64,000 bases of DNA from Gordonia spumicola (lineage in GTDB: Bacteria > Actinomycetota > Actinomycetes > Mycobacteriales > Mycobacteriaceae), in NCBI RefSeq assembly GCF_009932475.1, contig NZ_BJOV01000005.1, positions 806,001 through 870,000 on the forward strand, written 5' to 3'. Position numbers and translations under genes: made by a program. The notes beneath the pieces were generated by a model. That model was not told the origin of the DNA. It did no database searches and saw only the letters and a program-made list of their open reading frames with translations. The first letter of the stretch is position 1. Each line of letters starts with the position of its first letter. This document shows, piece after piece, positions 45,519 to 55,976 of this stretch.

Positions 45519-47540
45519 GTGTCCACGATGTCGAAGGTCTCGGTCGGCGCCAAGCGCCTGCTCCTCGGTCGCCCGTTCCGGAGCGACCGCCTGGGCCACA
45601 CGCTTCTGCCCAAGAGGATCGCCCTGCCGGTGTTCGCATCGGACGCGATGTCGTCCGTGGCGTACGCGCCCCAGGAGATCTTCCTCGTGCTGTCGGTCGC
45701 GGGCATCAGCGCCATCTCGTTCGCGCCGTGGGTGGCGGTCGCGGTGGCGTTGGTCATGGTCGTCGTGGTCGCCAGCTATCGGCAGAACGTGCACGCCTAC
45801 CCGTCGGGCGGCGGCGACTACGAGGTCGCGACCGTCAATCTCGGCGCCAACGCCGGGCTGACGGTCGCCGCGGCGCTGCTCGTCGACTACGTCCTCACCG
45901 TCGCGGTGTCGATCACGTCCGCGGCGGAGAACATCGGCTCGGCGATCCCGTTCGTCCACGAGCACAAGGTGCTGTTCTGCGTCGCGGCGATCGCGCTGAT
46001 CGCCGCGGTCAATCTGCGCGGCATCAAGGAGTCTGGCTCGGTGCTCGCGATCCCGACGTATGCCTTCATCGTCGGCGTCGCCGCCATGCTGATCTGGGGT
46101 TTCGTCAAGATCTTCGTCTTCGGCGACAACGTCCAAGCGGAGACGAGCGGCTACGACATCCGGCCCGAGAACGACCATCTGATGGGCATCGCGATGGTCT
46201 TCCTCGTCGCGCGCGCCTTCTCGTCTGGCTGTGCCGCGCTGACCGGAGTCGAGGCGATCAGCAACGGTGTGCCCGCCTTCAAGAAGCCGAAGTCGCGCAA
46301 TGCGGCGACGACGCTGCTCATGCTCGGCGGGTTCTCGATCGCCCTGCTCCTCGGCATCGTCATGCTCGCGCAGGAGATCGGAGCCAAGTATGTGCTCGAC
46401 CCGGCGAAGGACCTGATCGGCGTGCCGAACGGCTACCAGCAGAAGTCGATCATCGCGCAGATCGCGGAGGCCGTGTTCGCCGGTTTCCCGGTCGGTCTCT
46501 ACGCGATCGCCATCGTCACGGCGCTGATCCTGATGCTGGCCGCGAACACCGCCTTCAACGGTTTCCCCGTTCTCGGATCGGTGCTGGCCCAGGACCGCTT
46601 CCTGCCGCGGCAGTTGCACACCCGTGGCGATCGTCTCGCGTTCTCCAACGGCATCGTCTTCCTCGCCATCGCCGCTGTCGGGTTCGTCGTCGCATTCGGC
46701 GCCGAGGTGACCTCGCTGATCCAGCTCTACATCGTCGGCGTGTTCGTCTCGTTCACCCTGAGCCAGACCGGCATGGTCCGGCACTGGACGCGTCACCTCA
46801 AGCTGGAGACCGACCCGGAAGCACGCCGACGCATGATCCGGTCGCGGATCATCAACGCGATCGGCATGCTGATGACGGGCACCGTCCTCGTGGTGGTGTT
46901 GATCACCAAGTTCACCGCGGGCGCGTGGATGGCGATCCTGGCGATGGTCCTGCTGTTCGTCCTGATGAAGCTGATCCACCGTCACTACTCGTCGGTGCAG
47001 CGGGAACTCGACGAGGCCGTCGAGGGGGAGGACGAGGTGCTGCCGAGCCGCACGCACTCGATCGTCCTCGTGTCGACGCTGCACCTGCCGACGCGGCGGG
47101 CCCTGCGGTACGCGCGCGCCACCCGTCCCGACGTCCTGGAGGCGCTGACGGTCAACGTCGACGACCGCGACACGCGCAAGCTGGTGTCCGAATGGGAGGA
47201 CAGCGACCTGTCGGTCCCGTTGAAGGTGGTCGCATCGCCGTACCGGGAGGTCACGCGGCCGATCATCAGCTACGTGCGACGGATCCGTCGGGAGTCGCCG
47301 CGCGATGTGATCACCGTGTTCATCCCCGAATACGTCGTCGGTCACTGGTGGGAGCAGATCCTGCACAACCAGTCGGCGCTGCGGATCAAGACGCGACTGC
47401 TGTTCGAGCCGGGCGTCATGGTGACGTCGGTGCCGTGGCAGCTCTCGTCGTCGGAGGAACGCGGCAAGCGACTGCAGCACCAGTACATCGCGCCGGGCGA
47501 CATCCGCCGCGGCTTCACCTCCGAGGAGAAGAGCCGGTGA
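45519..47540 (+). CDS. APC-superfamily permease (Rv2690c-like)
   Basis: A 673-residue transporter with about 12 transmembrane helices. The core motif DAMSSVAYAPQEIFLVLS is near residue 42; LVARAFSSGCAALTGVEAIS and LILMLAANTAFNGFPVLGS follow. A cytoplasmic C-terminal domain of about 170 residues (SIVLVSTLHLPTRRALRYA) resembles those of KimA/KtrA-linked K+ permeases, and the gene diverges from the K+ regulators ceoBC. K+ transport is therefore plausible but inferred. TAATGT lies 6 bases before GTG 45519 (leaderless). Overlaps the next gene by GTGA. Confidence 0.88.
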   Translation: MSTMSKVSVGAKRLLLGRPFRSDRLGHTLLPKRIALPVFASDAMSSVAYAPQEIFLVLSVAGISAISFAPWVAVAVALVMVVVVASYRQNVHAYPSGGGDYEVATVNLGANAGLTVAAALLVDYVLTVAVSITSAAENIGSAIPFVHEHKVLFCVAAIALIAAVNLRGIKESGSVLAIPTYAFIVGVAAMLIWGFVKIFVFGDNVQAETSGYDIRPENDHLMGIAMVFLVARAFSSGCAALTGVEAISNGVPAFKKPKSRNAATTLLMLGGFSIALLLGIVMLAQEIGAKYVLDPAKDLIGVPNGYQQKSIIAQIAEAVFAGFPVGLYAIAIVTALILMLAANTAFNGFPVLGSVLAQDRFLPRQLHTRGDRLAFSNGIVFLAIAAVGFVVAFGAEVTSLIQLYIVGVFVSFTLSQTGMVRHWTRHLKLETDPEARRRMIRSRIINAIGMLMTGTVLVVVLITKFTAGAWMAILAMVLLFVLMKLIHRHYSSVQRELDEAVEGEDEVLPSRTHSIVLVSTLHLPTRRALRYARATRPDVLEALTVNVDDRDTRKLVSEWEDSDLSVPLKVVASPYREVTRPIISYVRRIRRESPRDVITVFIPEYVVGHWWEQILHNQSALRIKTRLLFEPGVMVTSVPWQLSSSEERGKRLQHQYIAPGDIRRGFTSEEKSR

Positions 47541-48796
47541 CCGAGCTCGAACTGGAGGTCACCGGCTACGCGAACGGCGGGTCGGGCATCGCGCGCAGCA
47601 ACGGCCGGGTCGTGTTCGTCGAGGGCGGTCTGCCCGGTGAACGGGTCCGAGCCGCGGTGACCGACGATTCCCGGGCGTCCTACGCGAAGGCGACCGTCGT
47701 CGACGTCCTGGACGCGAGCCCCCATCGGATCGACCCGCTGTGCCCGGCCGCGGCGGCCGGAGCGGGCTGCTGCGACCTGTCGTTCGTCGACCCGGCCCAC
47801 GCCAGGGAGCTGGGGGCCGAGGCCCTCGCCGACGTCCTGCGTCGCATCGGCGGCTTCGGGGCCGACGCGCCGACCCCGCCCGTCGTCGACCCGCTCGGCG
47901 ACGAACCGTCGGGGTGGCGTGTCCGCACCCGCCTGGCCGTCGGACCCGGCGGCGTCGTCGGCCTGCGCGGACGTCGTTCGTCCGACCTGGTGACGGTGCC
48001 GTGCGCCGGTCCCGTCGCCGGACTGCTCGACGGCCTCGACGGGATCGGCGGTGCGCCCGGAACCGAACTGGTCCTCGCCGCCGACAGCGAGGGGACACGG
48101 CACATCGCCGAACTATCCGCACCGGCCGATCGTCGCGGTCGTCGCGGCAAGGACCGCCGCGGTCGGGCGCAGAGCAGCAGGTCGGCGCACACCGCCCCAC
48201 GGTCGGTGCGCACCGTCCAGGGGCACACGCACGCCGTGCAGACCATCGGGCCGCGCACCTGGACGGTGCCGGTCACCGGGTTCTGGCAGGCGCACCGTCA
48301 GGCTCCGGCCGCATACACGTCGACGGTCGTCGACCTCGTGGCTGGAGTCGGACTGACGGGCGACGTCCACATGTGGGACCTCTACGGCGGCGTCGGCGTG
48401 TTCAGCGCCTGCATGCTCGATGCGACCGACGGTCCGACCGTCACCGGTGTCGACCTCGTCGACACCGACCCGGGGGCGCTCGCCGCGGCCGAACGCACGC
48501 TCGCCGACGACCAGGTGGAGATCCACCGAGGCGCTGTCGCCGACATCGTCTCGTCGCTGCGGGCGCCCGACCTGGTGATCTCCGACCCGCCGAGGTCCGG
48601 AGCGGGGGCGGCTGTCGTCGACGCGATCGTCGCCGCGCGTCCGGCCGTCGTCGTGCACGTCGGATGTGATGCCGCGGCCTTCGCCCGGGACCTCGGACGG
48701 TTCGCCGCCCAGGGGTACACGGTGCGTGATTGGCGCGGATTCGACGCATTCCCCATGACAAATCACGTCGAGGGCATCGCGGTCCTCACGCGCTGA
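47537..48796 (+). CDS. TrmA/RumA-type RNA (uracil-C5) methyltransferase
   Basis: SAM-dependent RNA methyltransferase of 419 residues. An N-terminal TRAM domain (LEVTGYANGGSGIARSNGRV) precedes a Cys cluster (CPAAAAGAGCCDL) that may hold the Fe-S site. The SAM motif is WDLYGGVGVFSACML, then ISDPPRSGAGAAVVDAI and the catalytic Cys in VVHVGCDAAAFARDL. The region 1.0 kb in holds an unusually Arg/Lys/Ser-rich insert (RRGRRGKDRRGRAQSS). Target RNA position unknown. GTG 47537 overlaps the permease stop. Confidence 0.9.
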   Translation: MTELELEVTGYANGGSGIARSNGRVVFVEGGLPGERVRAAVTDDSRASYAKATVVDVLDASPHRIDPLCPAAAAGAGCCDLSFVDPAHARELGAEALADVLRRIGGFGADAPTPPVVDPLGDEPSGWRVRTRLAVGPGGVVGLRGRRSSDLVTVPCAGPVAGLLDGLDGIGGAPGTELVLAADSEGTRHIAELSAPADRRGRRGKDRRGRAQSSRSAHTAPRSVRTVQGHTHAVQTIGPRTWTVPVTGFWQAHRQAPAAYTSTVVDLVAGVGLTGDVHMWDLYGGVGVFSACMLDATDGPTVTGVDLVDTDPGALAAAERTLADDQVEIHRGAVADIVSSLRAPDLVISDPPRSGAGAAVVDAIVAARPAVVVHVGCDAAAFARDLGRFAAQGYTVRDWRGFDAFPMTNHVEGIAVLTR

Positions 48797-48869
48797 GACG
48801 GTTACGTAGACTGGTCCGCACGTGCCGAACGCACCGGCGTTCGGACGGGTTGACGTGAGGAGACGCTCG

Positions 48870-50747
48870 ATGGGTGTGCTGGATCGAGTCGATTCGCCTG
48901 CGGACGTTCGGGCTCTCGCGCCCGCCGACCTCGACGGGCTGGCGGCGGAGATCCGGGAGTTCCTCATCGAGAAGGTCGCCGCCACGGGCGGCCACCTCGG
49001 GCCGAACCTCGGCGTCGTCGAGCTGACCTTGGCGATCCACCGGGTGTTCGAGTCCCCGACCGATCCGATCCTGTTCGACACCGGCCACCAGTGCTACGTC
49101 CACAAGATCGTCACCGGGCGCAAGAACCGATTCGACACGCTCCGTCAGCGCGACGGCCTCACCGGCTATCAGGACCGCGCCGAGAGTCCCCACGACTGGA
49201 TCGAGTCGTCCCACGCGTCGGCCGCGCTGTCGAACGCGGACGGGCTGTCGAAGGCGTTCGAGCTCACCGATCAGGACCGGACGGTCGTCGCGGTGGTCGG
49301 CGACGGCGCGCTCACCGGCGGCATGTGTTGGGAGGCGCTCAACAACATCGCCGACGGGCGTCGGCAGGTGGTGATCGTCGTCAACGACAACGGGCGGTCG
49401 TACGCCCCGACCATCGGCGGCCTCGCCAAGAACCTCTCGGCGCTGCGGCTGCAGCCCGGGTACGAGCGTTTCCTCGTCGGCGGGCGGCAGGCGCTGCGCA
49501 GCATCCCGGTCGTCGGCGACGCCACCTACGCCGTGCTGCACGGCATGAAGAGCGGTGTGAAAGACCTCGTGTCGCCGCAGGCCATGTTCGCCGACCTCGG
49601 ACTCAAGTACGTCGGCCCGGTCGACGGGCACGACGTCCACGCGATGGAGGACGCGCTTCGCCGCGCGAAGGCGTTCGGCGGACCGGTCATCGTCCACGCC
49701 GTCACCCGTAAGGGCAACGGCTACGCGCCCGCGGAGAACGACGAGGCGGAGCAGATGCACGCCACCGGCAAGATGGACCCGGCCACCGGCAAGGCGACGT
49801 CCGCGCCGACCCAGGACTGGACGTCGGTGTTCTCGTCGGCGCTCGTCGCCGAGGGCGCCGCGCGTCCCGAGGTCGTCGCGATCACCGCGGCGATGCCCGG
49901 TCCGACAGGCCTCGCCGCGTTCGGCGAGCAGTATCCGGACCGCATGTTCGACGTCGGCATCGCCGAGCAGCACGGGATGACGTCGGCGGCCGGTCTGGCG
50001 CTCGGCGGCCTGCACCCGGTGCTCGCCATCTACGCGACCTTCCTCAACCGCGCCTTCGATCAGCTCTTGATGGACGTCGCGCTCCTGAAGCTTCCGATGA
50101 CCCTCGTCCTCGACCGTGCAGGCATCACGGGTCCGGACGGCCCGAGCCATCACGGCATGTGGGACCTGTCGCTGATGTCGCTGGTCCCCGGGCTGAAGGT
50201 GGCCGCGCCCCGTGACGTGATCCGCGTGCGGGAGGAACTGTCCGAGGCGCTCGACACCGCGGACGGTCCGACCGCGGTCCGCTATTCGAAGGGCGCGGTG
50301 CCCGCCGACATCCCGGCGCTCGCGCGGCTGGACGACGGCGTCGACGTCCTCGCGGGCGATCGCGACGGGGGAGCCGACGTGCTGATCGTCGGAGTCGGAT
50401 CGTTCGCCCAGCTGGCGCTCGACACCGCGGCCGGACTGTCCGGCCACGCGGTCAGCGCGACCGTCGTCGACCCTCGGTGGGTACTGCCGGTCGCCGACTC
50501 GATCGTCGAGCTCGCCCGGAGTCACCGCCTCGTCGTGACGTTGGAGGACGGTGGAGTGCAGGGCGGTGTCGGAGCGGCCGTGAGCCGGGCGCTGTCGGAC
50601 GCCGGAGTCCTCGTCCCGGTCCTGCAGCGGGGCGTCCCGCAGCAGTTCGTGACGCACTCGACGCGGGAGGAGCTCCTCGCCGACTTCGGTCTCGTCGCCG
50701 ACGACCTCGCCGAGTCGATCGCGAAGTCGTTCGCGGGCCTGGCCTGA
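48870..50747 (+). CDS. dxs: 1-deoxy-D-xylulose-5-phosphate synthase
   Basis: First enzyme of the MEP isoprenoid pathway, joining pyruvate and glyceraldehyde-3-phosphate with thiamine diphosphate. It is 625 residues, with [16 protein letters not shown], the ThDP motif [20 protein letters not shown] and [38 protein letters not shown] contains the cofactor-activating Glu and [20 protein letters not shown] follows. ATG 48870 has GAGGAG eight bases upstream and is preferred over an earlier start. Monocistronic, convergent with rnd. Confidence 0.97.
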   Translation: MGVLDRVDSPADVRALAPADLDGLAAEIREFLIEKVAATGGHLGPNLGVVELTLAIHRVFESPTDPILFDTGHQCYVHKIVTGRKNRFDTLRQRDGLTGYQDRAESPHDWIESSHASAALSNADGLSKAFELTDQDRTVVAVVGDGALTGGMCWEALNNIADGRRQVVIVVNDNGRSYAPTIGGLAKNLSALRLQPGYERFLVGGRQALRSIPVVGDATYAVLHGMKSGVKDLVSPQAMFADLGLKYVGPVDGHDVHAMEDALRRAKAFGGPVIVHAVTRKGNGYAPAENDEAEQMHATGKMDPATGKATSAPTQDWTSVFSSALVAEGAARPEVVAITAAMPGPTGLAAFGEQYPDRMFDVGIAEQHGMTSAAGLALGGLHPVLAIYATFLNRAFDQLLMDVALLKLPMTLVLDRAGITGPDGPSHHGMWDLSLMSLVPGLKVAAPRDVIRVREELSEALDTADGPTAVRYSKGAVPADIPALARLDDGVDVLAGDRDGGADVLIVGVGSFAQLALDTAAGLSGHAVSATVVDPRWVLPVADSIVELARSHRLVVTLEDGGVQGGVGAAVSRALSDAGVLVPVLQRGVPQQFVTHSTREELLADFGLVADDLAESIAKSFAGLA

Positions 50748-50757
50748 TCGACGTCCG

Positions 50758-51963
50758 CTACGCGAGAGCGTCGGTGATGGTCTGTGCGGTGAGCTCGATC
50801 TGCCAGGGGCGCGCGCCGAGTTCGGCGAGGCGGTCGGCGACCGTGGAGCCGCGGCGGACTCCGTCCCAGCACAGGTCGCGGACAACGTTCGGGGACATCA
50901 GGTTCTCGGTGGGGATCCCGATCGTCTCGGACAGTTCCTTCAACGCCGGTCGGACTGCTTTCGCGCGAGCCGCGGGCACCGGATGTTTGGGTTCCCAGCG
51001 GTTGATCGGCGGAATCCCGACCTGCGGCGCGCGCTTGGCGGGCAGGTCGGCGTCCGGCAGCGACTGGGCACGGCGGATGGCGCGCATCCACGTGTCGGCC
51101 TGACGCCGCTGACGGGGGCCGGAGAACGTCGGGAGCTTCGTCAGGTCGGCGGTGGTGCGCGGGGCCGCTGCGGCCGCCGTCACGATCGCCGAATCGGGGA
51201 GCACGCGGCCCGGTGCGATGTCGCGGCGTCGCGCGACCTCTTCCCGTTCGTTCCACAGCTCGCGGACCACGGCGAACTGACGGACCGTCTTCAGGCTCTG
51301 CATGTTCGACGTCCGACGCCACCGTTCGGGTTTCGGTTCGGGCGCCGGGCGCGCCAGGACAGCCGTGAACTCCTGTGCCGCCCACGTGTCGCGGCCCGCT
51401 TCGCGCAGGGCGGCGGAGACGGCGTCGCGCAGTTCGACGAGGACCTCGACGTCGAGCGCCGCATAGTTGAGCCAGTCGTCCGGCAGCGGGCGGCGCGACC
51501 AGTCGGCCGCCCCGTGCCCTTTCGCGAGCCCGAGATGCAGGAACTCGGCGACCATCGCCGCGAGGTTCACCTTGGGGACGTTGAGGAGTCGGCCTGCGAG
51601 TTCGGTGTCGAACACGTTGTCGCAGACGAACCCGAGTTCACGCAGGCACGGCAGGTCCTGGTCGGCGGCGTGGAGGATCCACTGCGGGCCGGTGAGGACG
51701 TCGACGACCGGTCCGAGCGCCTCCGGATGCTCGATCGGGTCGAGCAGGAAGCTGCCCGACCCGGTGCGGCGCAACTGGATGAGATAGGCGCGCTGCGAGT
51801 AGCGGAATCCGCTGGCGCGCTCGGTGTCGACGGCGATCGGCCCCGTGCCCGCGGCGAGCCGCGCGGCGACGGCCGCGAACTCGTCCGGCGTCGTCATCAC
51901 GTCGGGAACACCGTCGCGGGGACAGGGGAGCGGGGTGACCGACTCGTTCGGCTCGACGCTCAC
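50758..51963 (-). CDS. rnd: Ribonuclease D-like 3'-5' exonuclease
   Basis: A 401-residue DEDDy exonuclease: Asp and Glu in IAVDTERASGFRYSQ, Asp in LHAADQDLPCL, and the last Asp with Tyr in WLNYAALDVEVL. Then comes a central HRDC domain (WRRTSNMQSLKTVRQFAVVR, LPTFSGPRQRRQADTW). Probably processes tRNA and other stable RNA 3' ends. GTG start 51963 lies 3 bases after the DUF3000 stop, so the two are one unit. Same pairing as Rv2681/Rv2680. Confidence 0.92.
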   Translation of the reverse strand: MSVEPNESVTPLPCPRDGVPDVMTTPDEFAAVAARLAAGTGPIAVDTERASGFRYSQRAYLIQLRRTGSGSFLLDPIEHPEALGPVVDVLTGPQWILHAADQDLPCLRELGFVCDNVFDTELAGRLLNVPKVNLAAMVAEFLHLGLAKGHGAADWSRRPLPDDWLNYAALDVEVLVELRDAVSAALREAGRDTWAAQEFTAVLARPAPEPKPERWRRTSNMQSLKTVRQFAVVRELWNEREEVARRRDIAPGRVLPDSAIVTAAAAAPRTTADLTKLPTFSGPRQRRQADTWMRAIRRAQSLPDADLPAKRAPQVGIPPINRWEPKHPVPAARAKAVRPALKELSETIGIPTENLMSPNVVRDLCWDGVRRGSTVADRLAELGARPWQIELTAQTITDALA

Positions 51964-51966
51964 GCC

Positions 51967-52599
51967 TCAGACCGAGCCGAGTGCGGACACGCCCGACGGC
52001 GGCAGACCCGCCACGTACGCGAGGACCTCGCAGAACGCTTCGAGGTGGACGGCGAGGTCGCCGCTGGTGGCGGTCCAGGACGCGCGGAGTTCCAGCTGAT
52101 GCGACTCCGGGGGGCCGGCGATGTCGCCGTAGCGGACGGACGTCGTCGCGGTGACGGTCCCGCCGAGGGCGCGGACGGCCGGGACGTCGCTGCCGAACGG
52201 CGGTGTCGACTCGGTCGCGCCGTCGTCGATGCCGAGCGACTCCGACAGCCAGCTCCACGCGACGTGCGGAAGCATGGGGTCGGCGGCCAACGCCTCCTCG
52301 ACCTCGGCCTGGATGAAGGCGACGAGTCGGAACGTCCCGTTCCACGCCTCCTGGCCCTCCGGGTCGTAGAGGAGGACGAGGCGTCCGAACGAACTGCCTG
52401 CCGAATCGGTCGGGACGAGCGCCGCGTCGATGTCGTCGGGCTGGCGGACTTCGACGCCGAGGGCGTAGCTGTACGGTGCGAGACGCTGCGGCGGTCGGAT
52501 GGCGCCGACCTCGATCTCCGAGCGGACGGTCGCCGCATGCAACGACTGCACGGCGTCGCGGAACTCGGCAGGCTCCGTCGGGGCTCCAGAAGTGGTCAC
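51967..52599 (-). CDS. DUF3000 protein (Rv2680-like)
   Basis: A 210-residue soluble protein of the actinobacterial DUF3000 family: FRDAVQSLHAATVRSEIEVG, LAPYSYALGVEV, GRLVLLYDPEGQEAWNGTFR, MLPHVAWSWLSESL. Function is unknown. GTG 52599 lies 7 bases after TACTGT (minus strand), a leaderless arrangement that decides the start; longer in-frame versions would run through the promoter. Upstream gene of rnd and divergent from hemE. Confidence 0.85.
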   Translation of the reverse strand: MTTSGAPTEPAEFRDAVQSLHAATVRSEIEVGAIRPPQRLAPYSYALGVEVRQPDDIDAALVPTDSAGSSFGRLVLLYDPEGQEAWNGTFRLVAFIQAEVEEALAADPMLPHVAWSWLSESLGIDDGATESTPPFGSDVPAVRALGGTVTATTSVRYGDIAGPPESHQLELRASWTATSGDLAVHLEAFCEVLAYVAGLPPSGVSALGSV

Positions 52600-52726
52600 G
52601 GCCGCCACAGTAGGCCGCGACACGCCGCAGATCACGGAGGCGCGCCGAGTGGTGAAGGCTGAGACGCGCCCCATCTATGGCGGGGTGTGACCCGGTCGAA
52701 TGGGCCGGTGATGGCACAGTGAAGGC

Positions 52727-53788
52727 ATGACTATCGTGCGCGCCCGCAGATCCGCATCCGACATGCCGTTGATCGCGGCGGCGACCGGACGGGTGCCCGC
52801 ACGTCGTCCCGTGTGGTTCATGCGGCAGGCGGGCCGGTCGTTGCCCGAGTACCGAGCCATCCGCGCGGACCGCGGAATGCTCGAATCGTGCTTCGACCCC
52901 GAACTGGTCTGCGAGATCACGATGCAGCCGGTGCGTCGCCACGACACCGATGCCGCGATCCTGTTCTCCGACATCGTCGTGCCGCTCAAAGCCGCGGGCG
53001 TCGACCTGGACATCGTGCCCGGCACCGGTCCGGTGATCGCGTCGCCGATCCGTACCGCGGCCGACGTCGCCGCGTTGCCCCGGCTGGAGCCGGAGGCCGT
53101 CGGCGCCGTCACCGCGGCCATCGGACTGCTTCTCGAGGAACTGCCTCCGACGGTGTCGCTGATCGGTTTCGCGGGCGCACCGTTCACGCTGGCGTCGTAC
53201 CTCATCGAGGGCGGGCCGAGCCGCACCTATGAGCACACCAAGGCGATGATGCTCGCCGAACCCGACCTGTGGCACGCGTTGATGGGACGGCTCGCCGATC
53301 TGACGATCGCGTTCCTGCGCGCCCAGATCGCCGCGGGCGTCGACGCCGTCCAACTGTTCGACTCGTGGGCCGGCACCCTCTCCGAGAGCGCGTACGAGGC
53401 GTTCGTCGCGCCGCATTCGACGCGGGTGATGGCCGAGATCGAGCAGTTCGGCGTCCCGCGCATCCACTTCGGCGTCGGCACAGGTGAACTCCTCGGCGCC
53501 ATGACGCGTGTCGGCACCGACGTCATCGGCGTCGACTGGCGGACCCCGCTGGACGTGGCCGCGGAACGTGTCGGACGCTCGGTCGCGATCCAGGGCAACC
53601 TCGATCCGACGGTGCTGCTCGCCGGACCGGAAGCGGTGCGTCGCGAACTGACCCGCATCATCGCCGAAGGTGACCGCGCCGTCGCCGCGGGCACCCCCGG
53701 TCACATCGTCAACCTCGGTCACGGCGTGCTGCCGAACACCGACGCCGATGCGATCACGCACGCCGTCGAACTGATCCACACCCTCTGA
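52727..53788 (+). CDS. hemE: Uroporphyrinogen decarboxylase
   Basis: Converts uroporphyrinogen III to coproporphyrinogen III. It has 353 residues. [19 protein letters not shown] is the substrate-binding signature, [20 protein letters not shown] and [17 protein letters not shown] follow, and [13 protein letters not shown] and [11 protein letters not shown] are near the end. It opens the haem operon hemE-cgoX-hemQ. CACAGT lies 6 bases before the ATG, so the transcript may be leaderless. Confidence 0.97.
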   Translation: MTIVRARRSASDMPLIAAATGRVPARRPVWFMRQAGRSLPEYRAIRADRGMLESCFDPELVCEITMQPVRRHDTDAAILFSDIVVPLKAAGVDLDIVPGTGPVIASPIRTAADVAALPRLEPEAVGAVTAAIGLLLEELPPTVSLIGFAGAPFTLASYLIEGGPSRTYEHTKAMMLAEPDLWHALMGRLADLTIAFLRAQIAAGVDAVQLFDSWAGTLSESAYEAFVAPHSTRVMAEIEQFGVPRIHFGVGTGELLGAMTRVGTDVIGVDWRTPLDVAAERVGRSVAIQGNLDPTVLLAGPEAVRRELTRIIAEGDRAVAAGTPGHIVNLGHGVLPNTDADAITHAVELIHTL

Positions 53789-53792
53789 TCCG

Positions 53793-55169
53793 ATGGGCGG
53801 GGACGTGCGCGTAGCGGTCGTCGGGGCGGGCGTCTCGGGGCTCACCGCGGCCTACGAGTTGCGGCGGATCCTCGGCGGCGACGCCCGGATCGACGTGCTC
53901 GCCGACGACGTCGAACCGGGCGGGCTCCTGGCGACTCGTGCCGTCGGTCCGACGACGCTCGACGTCGGCGCGGAGGCGTTCATCGTCCGCCGCCCGGAGG
54001 CATTGGCGCTGGTCACGGAACTGGGGCTCGCCGATCAGGTCGTGTCGCCGGGGCCGTCGCGTCCCGCGATCTGGTCGGCGGGACGTCTCACCGACCTGCC
54101 GAGCCCAGCGCTGATGGGGATCCCCTCGACCCCCGAGGCGGTACGCGACCTGCTCGACGCCGACGAGCGAAGGTTCGTCGAGTCCGAACCGGACCGCCCG
54201 ATGGCCTGGACTCCCGGCTCGGACGTGAGTGTCGGCGACCTGGTCGGGGACAGGTTCGGTCCCGCCGTCGTCGCCCGCAGCCTGGACCCGATGCTGGGCG
54301 GGGTGTACTCGGCACGCGCGCGCGATCTCGGGCTCCGCGAGACCATTCCGGCACTCGCCGCGGCACTCGACGCCGGAGCGTCGTCGTTGACCGAAGCGGT
54401 GCGCCGCGTCGGGGCGCGCGCGACCGGTTCGGGCCCCGTGTTCGGGGCCCTCCGCGGCGGCTACCGGACCCTCGTCGACGCCCTCGTCGCGGCCGCTCGC
54501 GCGGACATCCGCGCGCCGGTCGCGGTCCGATCGGTGACAAGGGCCGGAGACGGGTTCGGGCTCGACGGCATCGGCGACTACGACGCCGTCGTGATCGCCA
54601 CCCCCGTCTGGACCGCGGGTCGGCTGCTCGCCGACGTCGCTCCGGAATCGGCCGCGGTCTTCGCGGGAGTGCGGGCGGCGGGGTCGGCGGTCGTGGCGTT
54701 CGCCGTCGACGGACGTTCGCCCCTGCCGCCGCATTCGGGCGTGCTCGTGGCATCGGACGCCGACCTGTCGATCAAGGCGATCACTCTCAGCAGCCGCAAA
54801 TGGCCACACCTGCGACCCGAACCGGGCGGGGTGTCGCTCCTGCGGACGTCGTTCGGCCGTCTCGGCGAACCCGTCGTGGGCGCCGACGCCGACCTCATCG
54901 CCCGTGCGCGGGCCGACCTCGACACCGTCTTCGCGGCGGTCGGACTGCCTGCCCCGGAGATCGTCGACGCGCTCGTCCAGCGGTGGCCGACCGGGCTGCC
55001 GCACTACGCGCCCGGTCATCTCGCGGCGATGGCGGACGCCGTCTCACGCCTGCCCACGGGCGTCGCAGTCGCGGGCTCCGGATACCGCGGAGTGGGTGTG
55101 CCCGCCTGCATCGGCACCGCCCGCGACGCGGCCGCCGGGGTGGCCCGCGACCTGCGCGCCGCCGGCTGA
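53793..55169 (+). CDS. cgoX: Coproporphyrinogen III/protoporphyrinogen oxidase (HemY/CgoX)
   Basis: FAD oxidase of 458 residues. The N-terminal dinucleotide loop is [19 protein letters not shown], then [14 protein letters not shown] and [20 protein letters not shown]; the C-terminal FAD contact is [17 protein letters not shown]. In actinobacteria, which use the coproporphyrin route, the family oxidises coproporphyrinogen III to coproporphyrin III. It lies 4 bases after hemE and before hemQ, which fits that pathway. The ferrochelatase gene is not in the window. Confidence 0.93.
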   Translation: MGGDVRVAVVGAGVSGLTAAYELRRILGGDARIDVLADDVEPGGLLATRAVGPTTLDVGAEAFIVRRPEALALVTELGLADQVVSPGPSRPAIWSAGRLTDLPSPALMGIPSTPEAVRDLLDADERRFVESEPDRPMAWTPGSDVSVGDLVGDRFGPAVVARSLDPMLGGVYSARARDLGLRETIPALAAALDAGASSLTEAVRRVGARATGSGPVFGALRGGYRTLVDALVAAARADIRAPVAVRSVTRAGDGFGLDGIGDYDAVVIATPVWTAGRLLADVAPESAAVFAGVRAAGSAVVAFAVDGRSPLPPHSGVLVASDADLSIKAITLSSRKWPHLRPEPGGVSLLRTSFGRLGEPVVGADADLIARARADLDTVFAAVGLPAPEIVDALVQRWPTGLPHYAPGHLAAMADAVSRLPTGVAVAGSGYRGVGVPACIGTARDAAAGVARDLRAAG

Positions 55170-55192
55170 CCGCGCGGTGGCACGATGGACGC

Positions 55193-55888
55193 ATGAGCCG
55201 CTTGGATTACGCAGAGATCAACTCCACCATCCGCTATCTGATGTTCTCGGTGTTCACCGTCCGAGCCGGGGAACTCCCCACCGATCGCACCGAAGCGGCC
55301 GCTGACTTCGAACGGTTCCTCTCCGAGGTCGCCGAGACCGGAGTGGTCGTGCGCGGCGTCTACGACGTCGCGGGCATGCGCGGCGACTCCGATTTCATGT
55401 TCTGGTGGCACGCCGAGACCATCGAACAGCTGCAGGCCGCGTACTCGACCTTCCGTCGCACGACGATCCTCGGCCGCGCGAGCGACCCGTTCTGGAGTGG
55501 AGCCGCGCTGCACCGGCCCGCGGAGTTCAACAAGAGCCACATCCCCGCGTTCATGGCGGGCGAGGACGCCGGAAACTACGTGTGCGTGTACCCGTTCGTC
55601 CGCTCGTTCGAGTGGTATCTGCTCCCTGACCAGGAGCGACGGACGATGCTCGCCGACCACGGCAAGGCCGCCCGCGACTACAAGGACGTCCGAGCCAACA
55701 CCGTGCCCGCCTTCGCTCTCGGCGACTACGAGTGGATTCTCGCATTCGAGGCGCCCGAACTCGACCGCATCGTCGACCTCATGCGCGATCTGCGTGCCAC
55801 CGAAGCCCGCATGCACGTCCGCGTCGAGATCCCGTTCTTCACCGGCCCCCGCGTGGAGCCCGCGAAGCTCGTCAACGCCCTGCCGTGA
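55193..55888 (+). CDS. hemQ: Coproheme decarboxylase HemQ
   Basis: Chlorite-dismutase-fold enzyme that makes haem b from coproheme in Gram-positive bacteria. It has 231 residues. The proximal His is in [14 protein letters not shown] and the catalytic Tyr in [15 protein letters not shown]. No conserved distal Arg as in true chlorite dismutases is evident. CACGAT is 6 bases before the ATG, so an internal leaderless promoter is likely besides read-through from hemE-cgoX. Confidence 0.94.
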   Translation: MSRLDYAEINSTIRYLMFSVFTVRAGELPTDRTEAAADFERFLSEVAETGVVVRGVYDVAGMRGDSDFMFWWHAETIEQLQAAYSTFRRTTILGRASDPFWSGAALHRPAEFNKSHIPAFMAGEDAGNYVCVYPFVRSFEWYLLPDQERRTMLADHGKAARDYKDVRANTVPAFALGDYEWILAFEAPELDRIVDLMRDLRATEARMHVRVEIPFFTGPRVEPAKLVNALP

Positions 55889-55896
55889 CACTCGCC

Positions 55897-55924
55897 CGAC
55901 TCACAACAGAACTGTTGTGAGTCG
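55897..55924. promoter_or_regulatory. 28-bp perfect palindrome before the FAD-oxidase cassette
   Basis: CGACTCACAACAG-AA-CTGTTGTGAGTCG spans 55897-55924; written as arms of 13 bases. A further CACAAC half-site with TTGTG inverted before it lies at 55935-55948, 41 bases from the first CACAAC. Either a repressor operator for the downstream cassette or a hairpin ending hemQ. The AT-rich centre favours an operator. Confidence 0.65.
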
Positions 55925-55976
55925 AGTGCCATAATTGTGTTTCACAACACATGTGCCCAGGTACGAGACTTGTCTC

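Noticed and set aside
45453..47480. 675-codon minus-strand open frame under the APC permease
   Set aside because: Asp/Arg/His-rich composition and no domain; it is the antisense shadow of the permease.
45146..48796. 1216-codon open frame suggesting a giant fusion ending in the methyltransferase
   Set aside because: The first two thirds are antisense to ceoB and out of frame with the APC permease. Only the part from GTG 47537 matches a family, and it overlaps the permease stop in the usual way.
55897..55924. Palindrome as an insertion-sequence end or attachment site
   Set aside because: No transposase or integrase, no second copy and no target duplication; operator or terminator is more likely.
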